From the NCBI RefSeq assembly GCF_000685155.1, contig NZ_JMIY01000007.1, positions 340,270 through 394,707 of the forward strand: DNA of 54,438 nucleotides. The letters are read 5' to 3'. How positions within the stretch are numbered: the stretch's first letter is position 1; each line of letters begins with the position of its first letter. The stretch comes from Candidatus Methanoperedens nitratireducens (GTDB lineage: Archaea > Halobacteriota > Methanosarcinia > Methanosarcinales > Methanoperedenaceae). Below, one piece after another: positions 1 through 8,227 of this stretch. The notes below the pieces were generated by a model, which made no database searches, was not told where the DNA came from, and worked only from the letters and a program-made list of their open reading frames with translations. Made by a program: the position numbers and the translations under genes.

Positions 1-62
1 CCCCATTTAATAATCTGCTTGATGGTTCTTAAAAATTACGGAGAACTTAGAATCATGCTATA
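1..62 (-). mobile_element. Terminal end of an IS630-like element (left copy)
   Basis: The first 62 bases are the reverse complement of 54040-54101 with only two mismatches. In the right-hand copy this segment runs from the IS tip to just upstream of the transposase start codon, so here the transposase would lie outside the window to the left on the minus strand. The repeat stops exactly at a TATA tetranucleotide (59-62), consistent with the TA target duplication typical of IS630/Tc1-type elements. The tip lies only about 118 bp upstream of the cytochrome start codon. Confidence 0.8.
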
Positions 63-71
63 GGATGTAAG

Positions 72-133
72 GGTATCATACCTTTCTACATTCTTATGCC
101 AGAAAAACGGCATAGGTGCAGACTTGGCATAAG
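72..133 (+). promoter_or_regulatory. Leader region with inverted repeats upstream of the cytochrome gene
   Basis: GGTAT-C-ATACC (72-82) is an odd palindrome. TATGCC (95-100) can pair with GGCATA (109-114) across an 8-nt loop, and CTTATGCC (93-100) can alternatively pair with GGCATAAG (126-133). Mutually exclusive pairings in a short leader suggest RNA structure or an operator, but no known riboswitch class was recognised. A good ribosome binding site, GAGGTG at 167-172, sits 7 nt before the ATG. Confidence 0.35.
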
Positions 134-179
134 CTAGGGATGCATTTTCGCCTTGAATATAGGATAGAGGTGAATAGAA

Positions 180-1151
180 ATGGGAAACACTAAATATTTA
201 ATGGTGCTTGCCATAGCTGCAGTTGGGCTTTTTGCGATGCCTAACCTGCTTGCTACATATGCAGGCACACACACGGTTGAATATAACGATCCCAACATAG
301 CTTCGGGATCAAGTGGTAAGGCTCTTGATTGCAGAGAATGCCACCAGTACATTTTTGATGCTGCGGCTTTAGCAAGTGCTAATGCTGGAAGTATATGGGT
401 CAAGCATGGTCAGGCAGCAGATGATACGAATTACACCACATATGTTGCATACTATGGAACTGACATGAATAACGACTCGGCAAACATCTCAGCATATCCA
501 GGATATAACCTCTTCTTCACTGCAAATGCACAGCAGTCAAGCGGTAAGGTTAAACCCGGCGATATACTGGGCCGAAACGCAACTGGTGCCTGGATAGTAG
601 TTAGCAATGCTGGAGGAGGCGTGATTGGCCAGGTTGCAACCGACAGTTACGGCGGCAAGGAATGGAGTGCTTGCTTGGTCTGCCACAGAGCAGCATACTT
701 CTACGGCGGCACGCACACCAGGGTTCAGGTAAGAGGCTGTACCAATGAATGGTGCCACGGTGCAAACACCACTGTTAGCAATCCTTCCACTGGCAGGGAC
801 GCCGGAGTATCGTACATGGCTGACATATCCAAGTTTGCCTCCTCAAAGGCTGCACAGACAGGCAAGCAGTTGAACAGGAGCGTGGATGCACACAACAAGT
901 GGTTCAGAGCTTCAGCAGAACAGCCGGACTATTACAAGAATGCTTTAACAGGGGAACAACTTAACCAGGACTACTATACCTGTATGGGGTGCCATACACA
1001 TGCAAACGTCCAGCTTAATATAGAGAAGTCGACAGGCTTCGATGCAAATCTGACATCTATGGGAACTGGCGCAATAACAGTAGATTATACAGTCAATACA
1101 ACCAACACAACAGTACTGACATCCACAAAGTATGGTGGAGCCTTCAAGTAA
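180..1151 (+). CDS. Secreted tetrahaem c-type cytochrome, candidate extracellular cytochrome nanowire subunit
   Basis: The 323-residue protein starts with a Sec signal peptide (residues 1 to about 28, ending LATYA). It carries four haem-attachment sites: CRECH (51-55), CLVCH (165-169), the unusual CX4CH site CTNEWCH (187-193) and CMGCH (268-272). At least five further His residues could serve as distal ligands, so all four haems could be bis-His. The mature chain is rich in Gly, Ala, Thr, Asn and Tyr with no membrane anchor, as expected of a structural extracellular protein. Archaeal extracellular cytochrome nanowires (Pyrobaculum, Archaeoglobus) are built from small secreted multihaem subunits, so a filament subunit is a reasonable inference, not proven. 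The start codon has a strong GAGGTG site. A signal peptidase and a membrane-anchored cytochrome follow, and a terminator after the gene would allow it to be expressed at a higher level than they are. Confidence 0.85.
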   Translation: MGNTKYLMVLAIAAVGLFAMPNLLATYAGTHTVEYNDPNIASGSSGKALDCRECHQYIFDAAALASANAGSIWVKHGQAADDTNYTTYVAYYGTDMNNDSANISAYPGYNLFFTANAQQSSGKVKPGDILGRNATGAWIVVSNAGGGVIGQVATDSYGGKEWSACLVCHRAAYFYGGTHTRVQVRGCTNEWCHGANTTVSNPSTGRDAGVSYMADISKFASSKAAQTGKQLNRSVDAHNKWFRASAEQPDYYKNALTGEQLNQDYYTCMGCHTHANVQLNIEKSTGFDANLTSMGTGAITVDYTVNTTNTTVLTSTKYGGAFK

Positions 1152-1160
1152 ATAATCAAT

Positions 1161-1192
1161 ATGAGGTTTTAAAACCTCATCTTTTCTTTTTT
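1161..1192 (+). terminator. Terminator after the tetrahaem cytochrome
   Basis: A perfect 20-bp palindrome, ATGAGGTTTTAAAACCTCAT, is followed by a pyrimidine/T-rich run. It lies 10 bp after the cytochrome stop and 51 bp before the signal peptidase gene, so it probably separates the abundant structural transcript from the genes that follow. Confidence 0.75.
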
Positions 1193-1242
1193 GACTTTGT
1201 GGGGAAAACATTTAAGCTTGAGCTTAAAATAAGATATTAAGC

Positions 1243-2031
1243 ATGGTACTTGACCAGATAATCCCGGAGAGCATAATATCCATATTGAAGGACCTGACAG
1301 AGACCAGGGCATTTTACTTAACAATGGTCTATCCTGCTGCAACATCAATAATTGCGGGGATCACATTCTATCTTCTAATAACAAGGCAGAAATTCACCTA
1401 TCCTGAGGCAGCTAAGGCAATAAAGTTACTAACTAAAACCTGGGAATACCTGAAGAGGAGACAAAACGAGGCAAAAATCAGATACATCTCTAAATCTATG
1501 GAAAAGAAAAGGATACTCCGCAACACTGTGTTCTTCGAGATGGGAAGCCTGGTGCTAAGCGGAACCTTAATAATCCTGATACTCACCAAGACTCTCTTCC
1601 TCGCCATGGTTACCACCCAGTCCATGGCACCTCTTATAATGCCCGGTGATCTCATTGTGACAGAGGCGCTGACTAAGAACATAACAGTGGGAGATGTTAT
1701 AGTCTTCATTCCACCGGATAACGATATGATGTACGTACACCGGGTCACCAGTGTCTCAGAGAATGAGATAAGGACAAAGGGGGATAACGCATTACCAGAT
1801 ACCTGGAGACTCACTAAAGATAACATAAAAGGTAAAGCAATATCTCTAAACCAGAAACCAATAGTTATAAAAGGCTTAGGCTACTACTTCATGCCTATCG
1901 ATAACCCTATCAGGGCTCAGGACCCTACCTTAAAAGCGATCAGAGGTAACATTCAAACGATGCAGACCTACGGGCCTTTGATATCAATAATGATAATCTT
2001 ATTTGTACTTCTGACCATGATTAAAAAATGA
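1243..2031 (+). CDS. Signal peptidase I, archaeal/SipW type (S26B)
   Basis: This 262-residue membrane protease should remove signal peptides outside the membrane. Ser127 lies in TTQSMAPLIMPGD (the SxMxP box), His166 in VHRV, and a GDN motif covers 180-182 with Asp181. The Ser/His pair, rather than Ser/Lys, is the archaeal/ER arrangement. The protein is longer than a minimal archaeal enzyme: it has an N-terminal membrane segment (about 26-47), a basic cytoplasmic stretch (50-93), a second segment (about 101-122) and a C-terminal segment (about 245-261). It overlaps the hexahaem gene by 4 nt (ATGA), so the two are probably co-translated. Its place between two exported cytochromes suggests it may be dedicated to their maturation. 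Confidence 0.85.
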   Translation: MVLDQIIPESIISILKDLTETRAFYLTMVYPAATSIIAGITFYLLITRQKFTYPEAAKAIKLLTKTWEYLKRRQNEAKIRYISKSMEKKRILRNTVFFEMGSLVLSGTLIILILTKTLFLAMVTTQSMAPLIMPGDLIVTEALTKNITVGDVIVFIPPDNDMMYVHRVTSVSENEIRTKGDNALPDTWRLTKDNIKGKAISLNQKPIVIKGLGYYFMPIDNPIRAQDPTLKAIRGNIQTMQTYGPLISIMIILFVLLTMIKK

Positions 2032-2684
2032 TAAAAAAAATAATCATCATGACCCTTCTCATCTTTATCTGGGCAGATATAGCTACCGCACCTTCGATGA
2101 GTGATTATGATTTTGGTAGAGACCACACAGGAAGGTATTGCGCTGAATGCCACACGATAGGGGCATGCTCAGGTAACTGCCATATCTCAGACGACAGCGT
2201 AAGCTATACAGGTGTCCATATTAACCCGACTATATGCAGCAGATGCCACGGGGAACAGGTCAAGAACCCGGATCTCCATGCAATCCACGGGAAAAAAAAC
2301 TGCACCACCTGTCACTCATCAGGAGGATGGAATTCCACGATTGCAAAGATACCTCCAGGTGGAAGCGGTGACTCAATGGTGATACCAAAAAGCAAAGAGT
2401 GCAGCTACTGCCACAGCTTCAATAACGATAGAAGACTCCACGGTATCCACAGGCCTTTTCTGGTTGAGGAAAAATGCCCCAGATGCCACGGCGACGTTTC
2501 GCCTTCAAGAGAGGAGATACTAAGAGTAACAGGCAAAGAACCCAGAGCATCAACTGCACTGCCTGATAGCCTGAACAGTGTAGTAAATCCTGAGATCAGG
2601 GAGGCGGTCATGGCGCCTATAAACGTCATTATAGATTTATTCAACAGTATTGCCAGTATCTGGATGAAGATACTTGGAGTATAA
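2028..2684 (+). CDS. Hexahaem c-type cytochrome with C-terminal hydrophobic anchor
   Basis: The 218-residue protein has an N-terminal signal segment (1 to about 21) and six haem sites: CAECH (38-42), the spaced CX3CH site CSGNCH (47-52), CSRCH (70-74), CTTCH (92-96), CSYCH (125-129) and CPRCH (150-154). Several extra His residues could act as axial ligands. The last 25 residues are hydrophobic to amphipathic and could anchor the protein at the membrane. The layout suits an electron carrier between the membrane and the tetrahaem protein encoded upstream. It is translationally coupled to the signal peptidase. The family was not identified beyond multihaem cytochrome c. Confidence 0.8.
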   Translation: MIKKIIIMTLLIFIWADIATAPSMSDYDFGRDHTGRYCAECHTIGACSGNCHISDDSVSYTGVHINPTICSRCHGEQVKNPDLHAIHGKKNCTTCHSSGGWNSTIAKIPPGGSGDSMVIPKSKECSYCHSFNNDRRLHGIHRPFLVEEKCPRCHGDVSPSREEILRVTGKEPRASTALPDSLNSVVNPEIREAVMAPINVIIDLFNSIASIWMKILGV

Positions 2685-2690
2685 CTATAA

Positions 2691-3398
2691 TTAACCTCCT
2701 TTATTTTTCCTGTACTTGCTTCGTCGAGACTCAATCCCGAATCTAACAAGGGCAGCCTCAAAATCAGAAAAACGATAGGGAAGGTTCGCCTGATCCCAGA
2801 GCTCTTCAAGCTCAAGGAGAATCTTCTTTTTCTCCTCATCATTCCCTCCCTCCAGTTCTGTAAGCCCTAAACTTCGGGCTGCAGTAATAACAGGATCACC
2901 GGGCAGCGGGTCGGCTTTTTTCCAGATTCCTCGAAGCTCACGGAGGAATATATTCACAGTTACATGACCCACACCTTTGAACTCCATGAGTTTTGATTCC
3001 AGATCCCGTGGGTCGCTTGCTTCTTCATGGAGTAAATTCAAATCGCCATTATACTGTTTGTTCAGCATCTGTGCAATACCAAGCAGTTTTGTCGCTGTCT
3101 TAAAGTCATAGCGCGCATACCCGCCTTCGTCCAGAATTTTTACAAGACTATCCCAGCCTGTACTGAGAATTGCTTCAGGCGTGAGCACATTTTGCTTCTC
3201 AAACTCATGGTATGTCTTTATTGCCGCATCCTTCCTTATCCTGGCGCCAAAAAGAATCGAGGCCAGGAACCACTTGAATATCTCTTCTGAGCTGCCTGAC
3301 TCTATATCAATGCCAAGTTCATCAGAGAACCTGCCGCCCCGCTCCTCCATGAGTCGCCTGAGGATTTCTCTCTTGCTCTCATGCTCATGTATACCCAT
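2691..3398 (-). CDS. HhH-GPD DNA glycosylase (endonuclease III-like, no Fe-S cluster)
   Basis: The 235-residue protein resembles the endonuclease III superfamily. A helix-hairpin-helix FKGVGHVTVNIFLRELRG lies at about 139-156 and is followed by the ADPLPGDP segment, where the family carries its catalytic Asp region. Two features differ from classic Nth: there is no C-terminal four-Cys iron-sulfur motif, and the position after GVG is His, not the lyase Lys. It may therefore be a monofunctional glycosylase acting on damaged bases, with substrate unknown. It is convergent with the cytochrome operon, with a 6-bp gap, and is probably not functionally linked to it. Confidence 0.7.
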   Translation of the reverse strand: MGIHEHESKREILRRLMEERGGRFSDELGIDIESGSSEEIFKWFLASILFGARIRKDAAIKTYHEFEKQNVLTPEAILSTGWDSLVKILDEGGYARYDFKTATKLLGIAQMLNKQYNGDLNLLHEEASDPRDLESKLMEFKGVGHVTVNIFLRELRGIWKKADPLPGDPVITAARSLGLTELEGGNDEEKKKILLELEELWDQANLPYRFSDFEAALVRFGIESRRSKYRKNKGG

Positions 3399-3491
3399 AA
3401 CACTCTTCCATATGCATAGAAGGATTATATAAGGGCAAAGTAATATATGCTAGTTCGGATCGATTGACTTATTAAAATAAATTGAGGTTTC

Positions 3492-5036
3492 GTGGCACAG
3501 GATGCAGGTTCATACTTTAAATCAGGATACCACCAGCTTAAGTACGCTCCAGGACTCATAATTCCTTTCCTGATCTCTGAGGCATTGTTTTATGCATTAG
3601 CATGGACAATCATATTCACCTTTGCATTATTTGCATTACCTATTTTAGAAAAAGTTCTACCCATTATTGAGAAAAACCAGGATCTACTCTCTGAGATTAT
3701 GATGGATAACAGGGTTGGGAATGTTGTAAATTATACCGATCCGCGAATACAGGAATTAGAGAGAGAATTTTCCAGCCTGTTTCCTGAGATGGCATATATT
3801 TTAATCGTTTTTTTTGTTTTACTTTTTATATTTATGATCCTGTCCTTTGTTTTATATGCATGGGCAAGGGCAGGAACTATAGGATATATCTGGCAGGGGA
3901 TCACTACTTCACTGGATTTCAAAAACTTCCGGTATTATGCTAAACAAAATCTATATCGTATAGCAGGACTGTGGGTCTTAATAATCGTATTTTCTGTTAT
4001 ACTCTTTTTTATGCCGTTTTTCACGTTTGTAATCATTCCTTCACCTGTAAATGTTATTATATTTATACTCCTGATGCTGGTATTTTTTATTATATGGATC
4101 ATAGCAATGATATTATTGTTTTTTGCTGAGGAATCCATTGTAATCGAGAATAAAGGTATAATAGAGGCGATTAGACGAAGCAAAGAGATAGTCGCTGGAG
4201 ATATCGGATCTATCTTACTTTTCATTTTTATTCTGATCAGCGTTGTTGCAATATACACTATTACATCCGGTGTATTTAATCTGATAGCAGTGATATTTAA
4301 TTCCAGTCTTTCAGAATTTTTCAATCTTCTTTTCCTGGTTTTTCTGAATCCATTGCTGCAGTTAGCCAAGCTAAATTTCTTCCTCGATAAAACCGGGAGA
4401 ACCGTCAGGGTAATGGAAAAGGAGATTGAGTTTATTAAGGCAGCGAAAGAATTTATAATAGAGTCACCCCGGATTTTAGTTAATTTTGCTAAAAAGAATA
4501 TTAGCTATATTCTTCTATCTCTTTATTTTTATGTGATAGGATTCGGTATAGGGTATTACATAGGGAACTCGTTTTCTTTTCTAAGTGAAGGGTTTATGAA
4601 ACTCATATCAACAGGATATACAGAGAGCAGGTTAATCGGTCCTTACATTTCAATGCCATTCATTGACTTAGTATATTATTTCTCAAATAATAGCATGGTA
4701 GCATTAAATCAGGGGTTAAGTGGTCTCTTTTTTGTAATACCATCTGTACTGGGCATAGCAGTTACTGGAATTATAATTGGATTATTTTATGGAGTATTAC
4801 CTGCAGAAACAGCATCAGCTTTTATTGCTGTGCATGGCGTCTTTGAGATAACGGCATTCGTGATTGCTACAGCCGCTGGTATAAGGCTGGGAGTAAAATT
4901 CATAAAAGGTTTAGAAAACGAAAATGAGATTATCGATGAGGCCCTTAAGGTCGTGCTTGCTGCATTATTGTTGATAGGCATTGCTGCATTTCTTGAAGCT
5001 TTTATTAGCCCGATCGTGGCTTTATTAGTGGTCTAA
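3492..5036 (+). CDS. Large integral membrane protein of unknown function
   Basis: This 514-residue protein starts at GTG 3492, with GAGGT at 3484-3488. It has roughly nine or ten hydrophobic segments, including pairs at about 22-45 and 103-130. The segment AKEFIIESPRILVNFAKKN resembles the beginning SYFKSGYHQLKYAPGLI, hinting at two related halves (an internal duplication of the type seen in archaeal DUF7847-like proteins). No catalytic motif or transporter signature was recognised. It stands 23 bp upstream of the lipoate ligase and may be cotranscribed with it. Confidence 0.6.
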   Translation: MAQDAGSYFKSGYHQLKYAPGLIIPFLISEALFYALAWTIIFTFALFALPILEKVLPIIEKNQDLLSEIMMDNRVGNVVNYTDPRIQELEREFSSLFPEMAYILIVFFVLLFIFMILSFVLYAWARAGTIGYIWQGITTSLDFKNFRYYAKQNLYRIAGLWVLIIVFSVILFFMPFFTFVIIPSPVNVIIFILLMLVFFIIWIIAMILLFFAEESIVIENKGIIEAIRRSKEIVAGDIGSILLFIFILISVVAIYTITSGVFNLIAVIFNSSLSEFFNLLFLVFLNPLLQLAKLNFFLDKTGRTVRVMEKEIEFIKAAKEFIIESPRILVNFAKKNISYILLSLYFYVIGFGIGYYIGNSFSFLSEGFMKLISTGYTESRLIGPYISMPFIDLVYYFSNNSMVALNQGLSGLFFVIPSVLGIAVTGIIIGLFYGVLPAETASAFIAVHGVFEITAFVIATAAGIRLGVKFIKGLENENEIIDEALKVVLAALLLIGIAAFLEAFISPIVALLVV

Positions 5037-5059
5037 GCAAAAAGGAGAAAAAAAGTTAA

Positions 5060-5872
5060 ATGGAAAACGAATCGTGGCGCTTCCTTGACCCTGATAGGAT
5101 CGATGGCTTCTGTAGCGCAGCACTTTTTGAATCCATTGCCAGACATGTCGGTGCAGGCCTGGTTCCTGAAACCATCCTTTTCTGGCGCGTGCGCTCACCT
5201 GTTGTATATCTTGGCTATCACCAGTGTGTTGAGGATGAGGTTAACGCTGATTTTTGCAGACAGAGCAATATCGGGATAGTGCGCAGGACACTGGGTGGGG
5301 GGTGCGGTTTCTGCGATGAGAAACAGATACTTTACTCTGTGATCGGCAGGGAGGAGGGCGTTATACCCGGGGATATCCAGGCCGCATATATAAAAGTTCT
5401 GGGCGGTGTAGTCACAGCGCTTGAGGTCATCGGGCCGGGAGGGGAGATCGAACCTGCCCGCAATGCTGTTTATTCAAGGGGCAGAAAGATCTCCGGGAAT
5501 GCGCAGGGGCGTTTTGATGGTGCTGTACTGGTAAACGGCAGCATGTTGGTGGATTTTGATTTTGAGCTAATGGATAAGGTCCTTAAAAATCCGACAAAGA
5601 ACCTGCGCCCTGTTGAGCGCGCAAGTGATGGGATGATAACCCTGAAGGAGACAGGCATTACTGATATCGAAACTATTAAAAAAGCACTGAGACATGGATT
5701 TGAGGAGGCACTTGGAATAACATTGAAAAATGGCATATTAACAGATGGTGAAGTAAATATGGCAAATCAGTTACTGGATAAGTACCTGAGGCATGACTGG
5801 GTATACAGGATGGATATCAAACGCGCGCTCAGGAAACGGTCTTCCGCGCCTCCTCCTCTGCAATCCGAATAA
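5060..5872 (+). CDS. lplA: Lipoate-protein ligase A family protein
   Basis: This 270-residue BPL/LplA/LipB-fold enzyme would attach lipoate, through an adenylate, to a Lys of carriers such as GcvH or 2-oxoacid dehydrogenase E2. The family signatures are present: RRTLGGG (75-81) and RKISGNAQ with Lys143, the residue that contacts the lipoyl-adenylate, followed by VNGSMLVDFD. The C-terminal accessory domain is short and no separate LplB subunit is adjacent. An octanoyltransferase-like or two-subunit archaeal enzyme is therefore an alternative. The last 44 bp overlap the 3' end of larC on the opposite strand. Confidence 0.75.
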   Translation: MENESWRFLDPDRIDGFCSAALFESIARHVGAGLVPETILFWRVRSPVVYLGYHQCVEDEVNADFCRQSNIGIVRRTLGGGCGFCDEKQILYSVIGREEGVIPGDIQAAYIKVLGGVVTALEVIGPGGEIEPARNAVYSRGRKISGNAQGRFDGAVLVNGSMLVDFDFELMDKVLKNPTKNLRPVERASDGMITLKETGITDIETIKKALRHGFEEALGITLKNGILTDGEVNMANQLLDKYLRHDWVYRMDIKRALRKRSSAPPPLQSE

Positions 5873-7019
5873 CATCCCTTACAGGAATACCGGACTCATG
5901 CGCCGCCCTTTTACAGTCCTCAAATTCAGCCGAGATATTAAGTAGAACCCCGCGCAGATCCCTGGCAATCTTGATGGATATTGGAAAAATTTTGTTATCT
6001 ATAGCGATCTCCACTTTGCCAATCTCCCTATGGGCGATCAATCTGTGTTTTATCGGGATTATCCTGACGCCCAGAGAACCTGTCTCTTCTATTATCCTAC
6101 GCACAAGCTTCTCAGAGTCACCTGGTTTTGCAACTACCTGGATGATATGGCCGCTTCGTCCTTTTTTCATGGTAGCGGGTATTATGGCAACATCCAGAGC
6201 CCCTGCCCTGAGCAATTCATCAATAAGGTTCCCAAGCACCTGACCTGTGACATCATCAACATTTGTTTCAAGCACCTCGATCCTATCCGAGATGAGCGCT
6301 TCATCGATCTCACCAGAGATCACGCGAAGGACATTTGGCACAGCAGTATCCCTGCTCCCTGCTCCATAACCGATCAGTTCTGTCCTCACTGGAGGATATG
6401 TCCCGGCCTCATTGACAAAATGGGCAAGCAGCGCTGCGCCTGTGGGTGTGAGCAATTCTCCTTCTACTGGCCCGTGCTGCCACGGCAGTGAGTATTCCTT
6501 CAAAATCTCAAGCGCAGCAGGTGCAGGCACAGGAAATTTCCCATGCGAGAACTCAATAAATCCCATTCCAACAGATATGGGTGTGCAGTAGATCCTGTGC
6601 TGTTTTAGTCCGAGCTCATGAAAGGCAGTACATGCTCCAATAATATCAGCAATAGCATCCTCCTGCCCGAGCTCATGGAAATGTAATTCATCAAGGGCTA
6701 CACCGTGGATTTTAGCTTCTGCTTTTCCCAGGATGTTAAAGACCGAGATCGCATCCGATATGATCTCCTGAGGAAGGCCCAGGGGTTTGATACGCTCCAG
6801 GATTTGCGCAAGTGTTAGACTACCTTCTTTTTTTGTTGCTACATTAACCGAGTGTGCCGAGATTCCTTTCCTGGTGGTTTTAGAGATCTCAACATCCACG
6901 CAGGCGGCCAGTTCCATGGCTTCTCTGATTTTGTCGGCATCTGCTCCAAGATCAATCAGGCTGCTGATTATCATATCGCCTGAGGCGCCGGAGAATGGGT
7001 CGAACAGGATTGCTTTCAT
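5829..7019 (-). CDS. larC: LarC-type nickel insertion protein (nickel-pincer cofactor synthesis)
   Basis: LarC inserts Ni into the pyridinium-dithiocarboxylate nucleotide to make the nickel-pincer cofactor used by lactate racemase and related isomerases. The start MKAILFDPFSGASGDM at 7019 is the characteristic DUF111/LarC N terminus. An upstream in-frame Met at 7109 would add about 30 unrelated residues and is rejected. The 396-residue length fits the family. The conserved central stretch ELHFHELG and the C-terminal ETNVDDVTGQVLG segment are visible. No larB, larE or lar racemase is present in the window, so the client is not visible here. Confidence 0.85.
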   Translation of the reverse strand: MKAILFDPFSGASGDMIISSLIDLGADADKIREAMELAACVDVEISKTTRKGISAHSVNVATKKEGSLTLAQILERIKPLGLPQEIISDAISVFNILGKAEAKIHGVALDELHFHELGQEDAIADIIGACTAFHELGLKQHRIYCTPISVGMGFIEFSHGKFPVPAPAALEILKEYSLPWQHGPVEGELLTPTGAALLAHFVNEAGTYPPVRTELIGYGAGSRDTAVPNVLRVISGEIDEALISDRIEVLETNVDDVTGQVLGNLIDELLRAGALDVAIIPATMKKGRSGHIIQVVAKPGDSEKLVRRIIEETGSLGVRIIPIKHRLIAHREIGKVEIAIDNKIFPISIKIARDLRGVLLNISAEFEDCKRAAHESGIPVRDVIRIAEEEARKTVS

Positions 7020-7094
7020 GTTATCAGTAGTTACTATAGTCCTGTTGTTATAAAAATTCACCCGACAGGTTGTAGGGATGGGATTTCTTGAATT

Positions 7095-7183
7095 ACCCCG
7101 CTCCCTCAACCTGAATATAGCATGACTGGCATTTCAAGCAAAAAACCCGACTGACAGAGGAACAGATTCTTTTAATCCGCCCC
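7095..7183. repeat. 89-bp direct repeat, left copy
   Basis: This segment matches 8471-8559 at about 82 of 89 positions in the same orientation. The two copies bracket exactly the block of four small toxin-antitoxin genes. It does not fold like a tRNA and encodes no recognisable protein. The left copy sits 75 bp upstream of the larC start codon, so it may also have added or replaced regulatory sequence. It fills much of the otherwise gene-free stretch 7020-7360. Confidence 0.75.
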
Positions 7184-7275
7184 AGTCTAACAAGAGTTAT
7201 AATGCAACTCACGGATAGACAGCTTATACAGGCATTGCGCATTTGTATGGGGATACCGTGACTGCCTGAAGGGCT

Positions 7276-7302
7276 AATTCTCATGCTCCCATAATGAGAA
7301 TT
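7276..7302. promoter_or_regulatory. Inverted repeat upstream of the toxin-antitoxin genes
   Basis: AATTCTCAT (7276-7284) and ATGAGAATT (7294-7302) are perfect 9-bp arms around a 9-nt spacer, 58 bp before the first toxin start. The position suits an operator for autoregulation or a transcription boundary. No T-run follows, which argues against a classical terminator. Confidence 0.4.
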
Positions 7303-7360
7303 GAGAGATGAACCAAGAAGCAGAGAAAAAAATTAATACTGCGAAAGAAATTGGGAGAAT

Positions 7361-7666
7361 ATGGATGTGGTCAAATCTAAAAATGATGTATCAATCAGAT
7401 TAACAGAAGAGAGGTGGTTTCATGTCACAGAGGAACACTCAGAGATGGCAGGCTATTATTTTGAGGTTCTAGAAACGGTAGAGGAGCCGGATGCAATTTA
7501 TGAAGGCAAAGCGGGAGAGTGTATAGCCATTAGAGAGATAGAAGACGGTAAAAATATAGTAGTAGTATATAGAGAGCTAAGTAAAGAAGATGGATTTGTT
7601 ATTACTGCCTTTCTGACGAAACGGAAAAAGCAATTTGAAAGGAGGCGAAAGATATGGAAGCAGTAG
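7361..7666 (+). CDS. DUF4258/BECR-like toxin of a type II toxin-antitoxin pair
   Basis: This 101-residue protein follows the pattern of small RelE/barnase-like RNases of the DUF4258 or PBECR type: RWFHVTEEHSEM near the N terminus, a central acidic EEPDAIYEG segment, then VVVYREL and GFVITAFLTKR strands. The His in FHVTEEH and the late Arg/Lys residues are candidate active-site residues. It ends inside the DUF2283 gene (13-nt overlap), the usual arrangement for this pair. GGGAG at 7352-7356 serves as ribosome binding site. RNase activity is inferred from family behaviour only. Confidence 0.65.
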   Translation: MDVVKSKNDVSIRLTEERWFHVTEEHSEMAGYYFEVLETVEEPDAIYEGKAGECIAIREIEDGKNIVVVYRELSKEDGFVITAFLTKRKKQFERRRKIWKQ

Positions 7667-7917
7667 AGGTAAAAAAAATATTACCAATTATACCAGAACT
7701 ATTGGAGGTTCCCCATTCAAGAATCTGGACATCCTACGATAAGGACGCAGATGTTTTGTATATTAATTTTAAAAAGCCAAGTCATGCAGATGATTCCGAG
7801 CTTACCGATGATGATATCATAATTCGATACGAAAAAGGAGAAATTATAGGAATCACCATACTTAATGCGAGTAAAAGAAAGATAGAACATAGACACTATA
7901 CCTGCGCGCCTGAATAA
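7654..7917 (+). CDS. DUF2283 protein, probable antitoxin
   Basis: The 87-residue protein contains the full DUF2283 signature: YDKDADVLYINF (about 29-40), followed by DDIIIRYEKGEIIGITILNAS. DUF2283 proteins commonly accompany DUF4258 or RelE-like toxins and are regarded as their antitoxins. It overlaps the upstream toxin by 13 nt and has a strong AGGAGG upstream (7639-7644), so it can be made in excess of the toxin. Confidence 0.75.
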   Translation: MEAVEVKKILPIIPELLEVPHSRIWTSYDKDADVLYINFKKPSHADDSELTDDDIIIRYEKGEIIGITILNASKRKIEHRHYTCAPE

Positions 7918-7976
7918 AATAAAGTATAAGACAAATTAGTACCTATAAATCAATCTGATATTACCGAGGTTTACAA

Positions 7977-8198
7977 ATGCCTACAATAACTGCATATATC
8001 GAAAAAGATCCAGAAACTGGCTTATACGTGGCAATAGTTCCGGGAATTCGTGGCGCCCATACGCAGGCAGAAACCCTCGATGAGCTTCAAAACAATCTTA
8101 AGGAGGTATTGGAGCTGTGCCTTGAAGAAATGGAGCCTGAGACCAAACAACATTTACCTCAATTTGTCGGAATCCAGCAAGTTGAGGTGAGTGGTTAA
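7977..8198 (+). CDS. hicB: HicB-family antitoxin
   Basis: The 73-residue protein has the HicB partial RNase H-like fold pattern: an N-terminal ITAYIEKDPETGLYVAIVPGIRGAHTQAETLDELQNNL segment (too long to be chance) and a helical end. No ribbon-helix-helix DNA-binding tail is attached, as in many short HicB antitoxins. It precedes hicA, and the two form a second toxin-antitoxin pair inside the 89-bp repeats. Confidence 0.8.
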   Translation: MPTITAYIEKDPETGLYVAIVPGIRGAHTQAETLDELQNNLKEVLELCLEEMEPETKQHLPQFVGIQQVEVSG

Positions 8199-8227
8199 GC
8201 AGGCTTCAAATAATTGATGCCAGAAAA

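Noticed and set aside
1398-1826. Minus-strand open frame inside the signal peptidase gene
   Set aside because: No start signal or recognisable motif, and the plus strand holds the complete catalytic residues of a signal peptidase.
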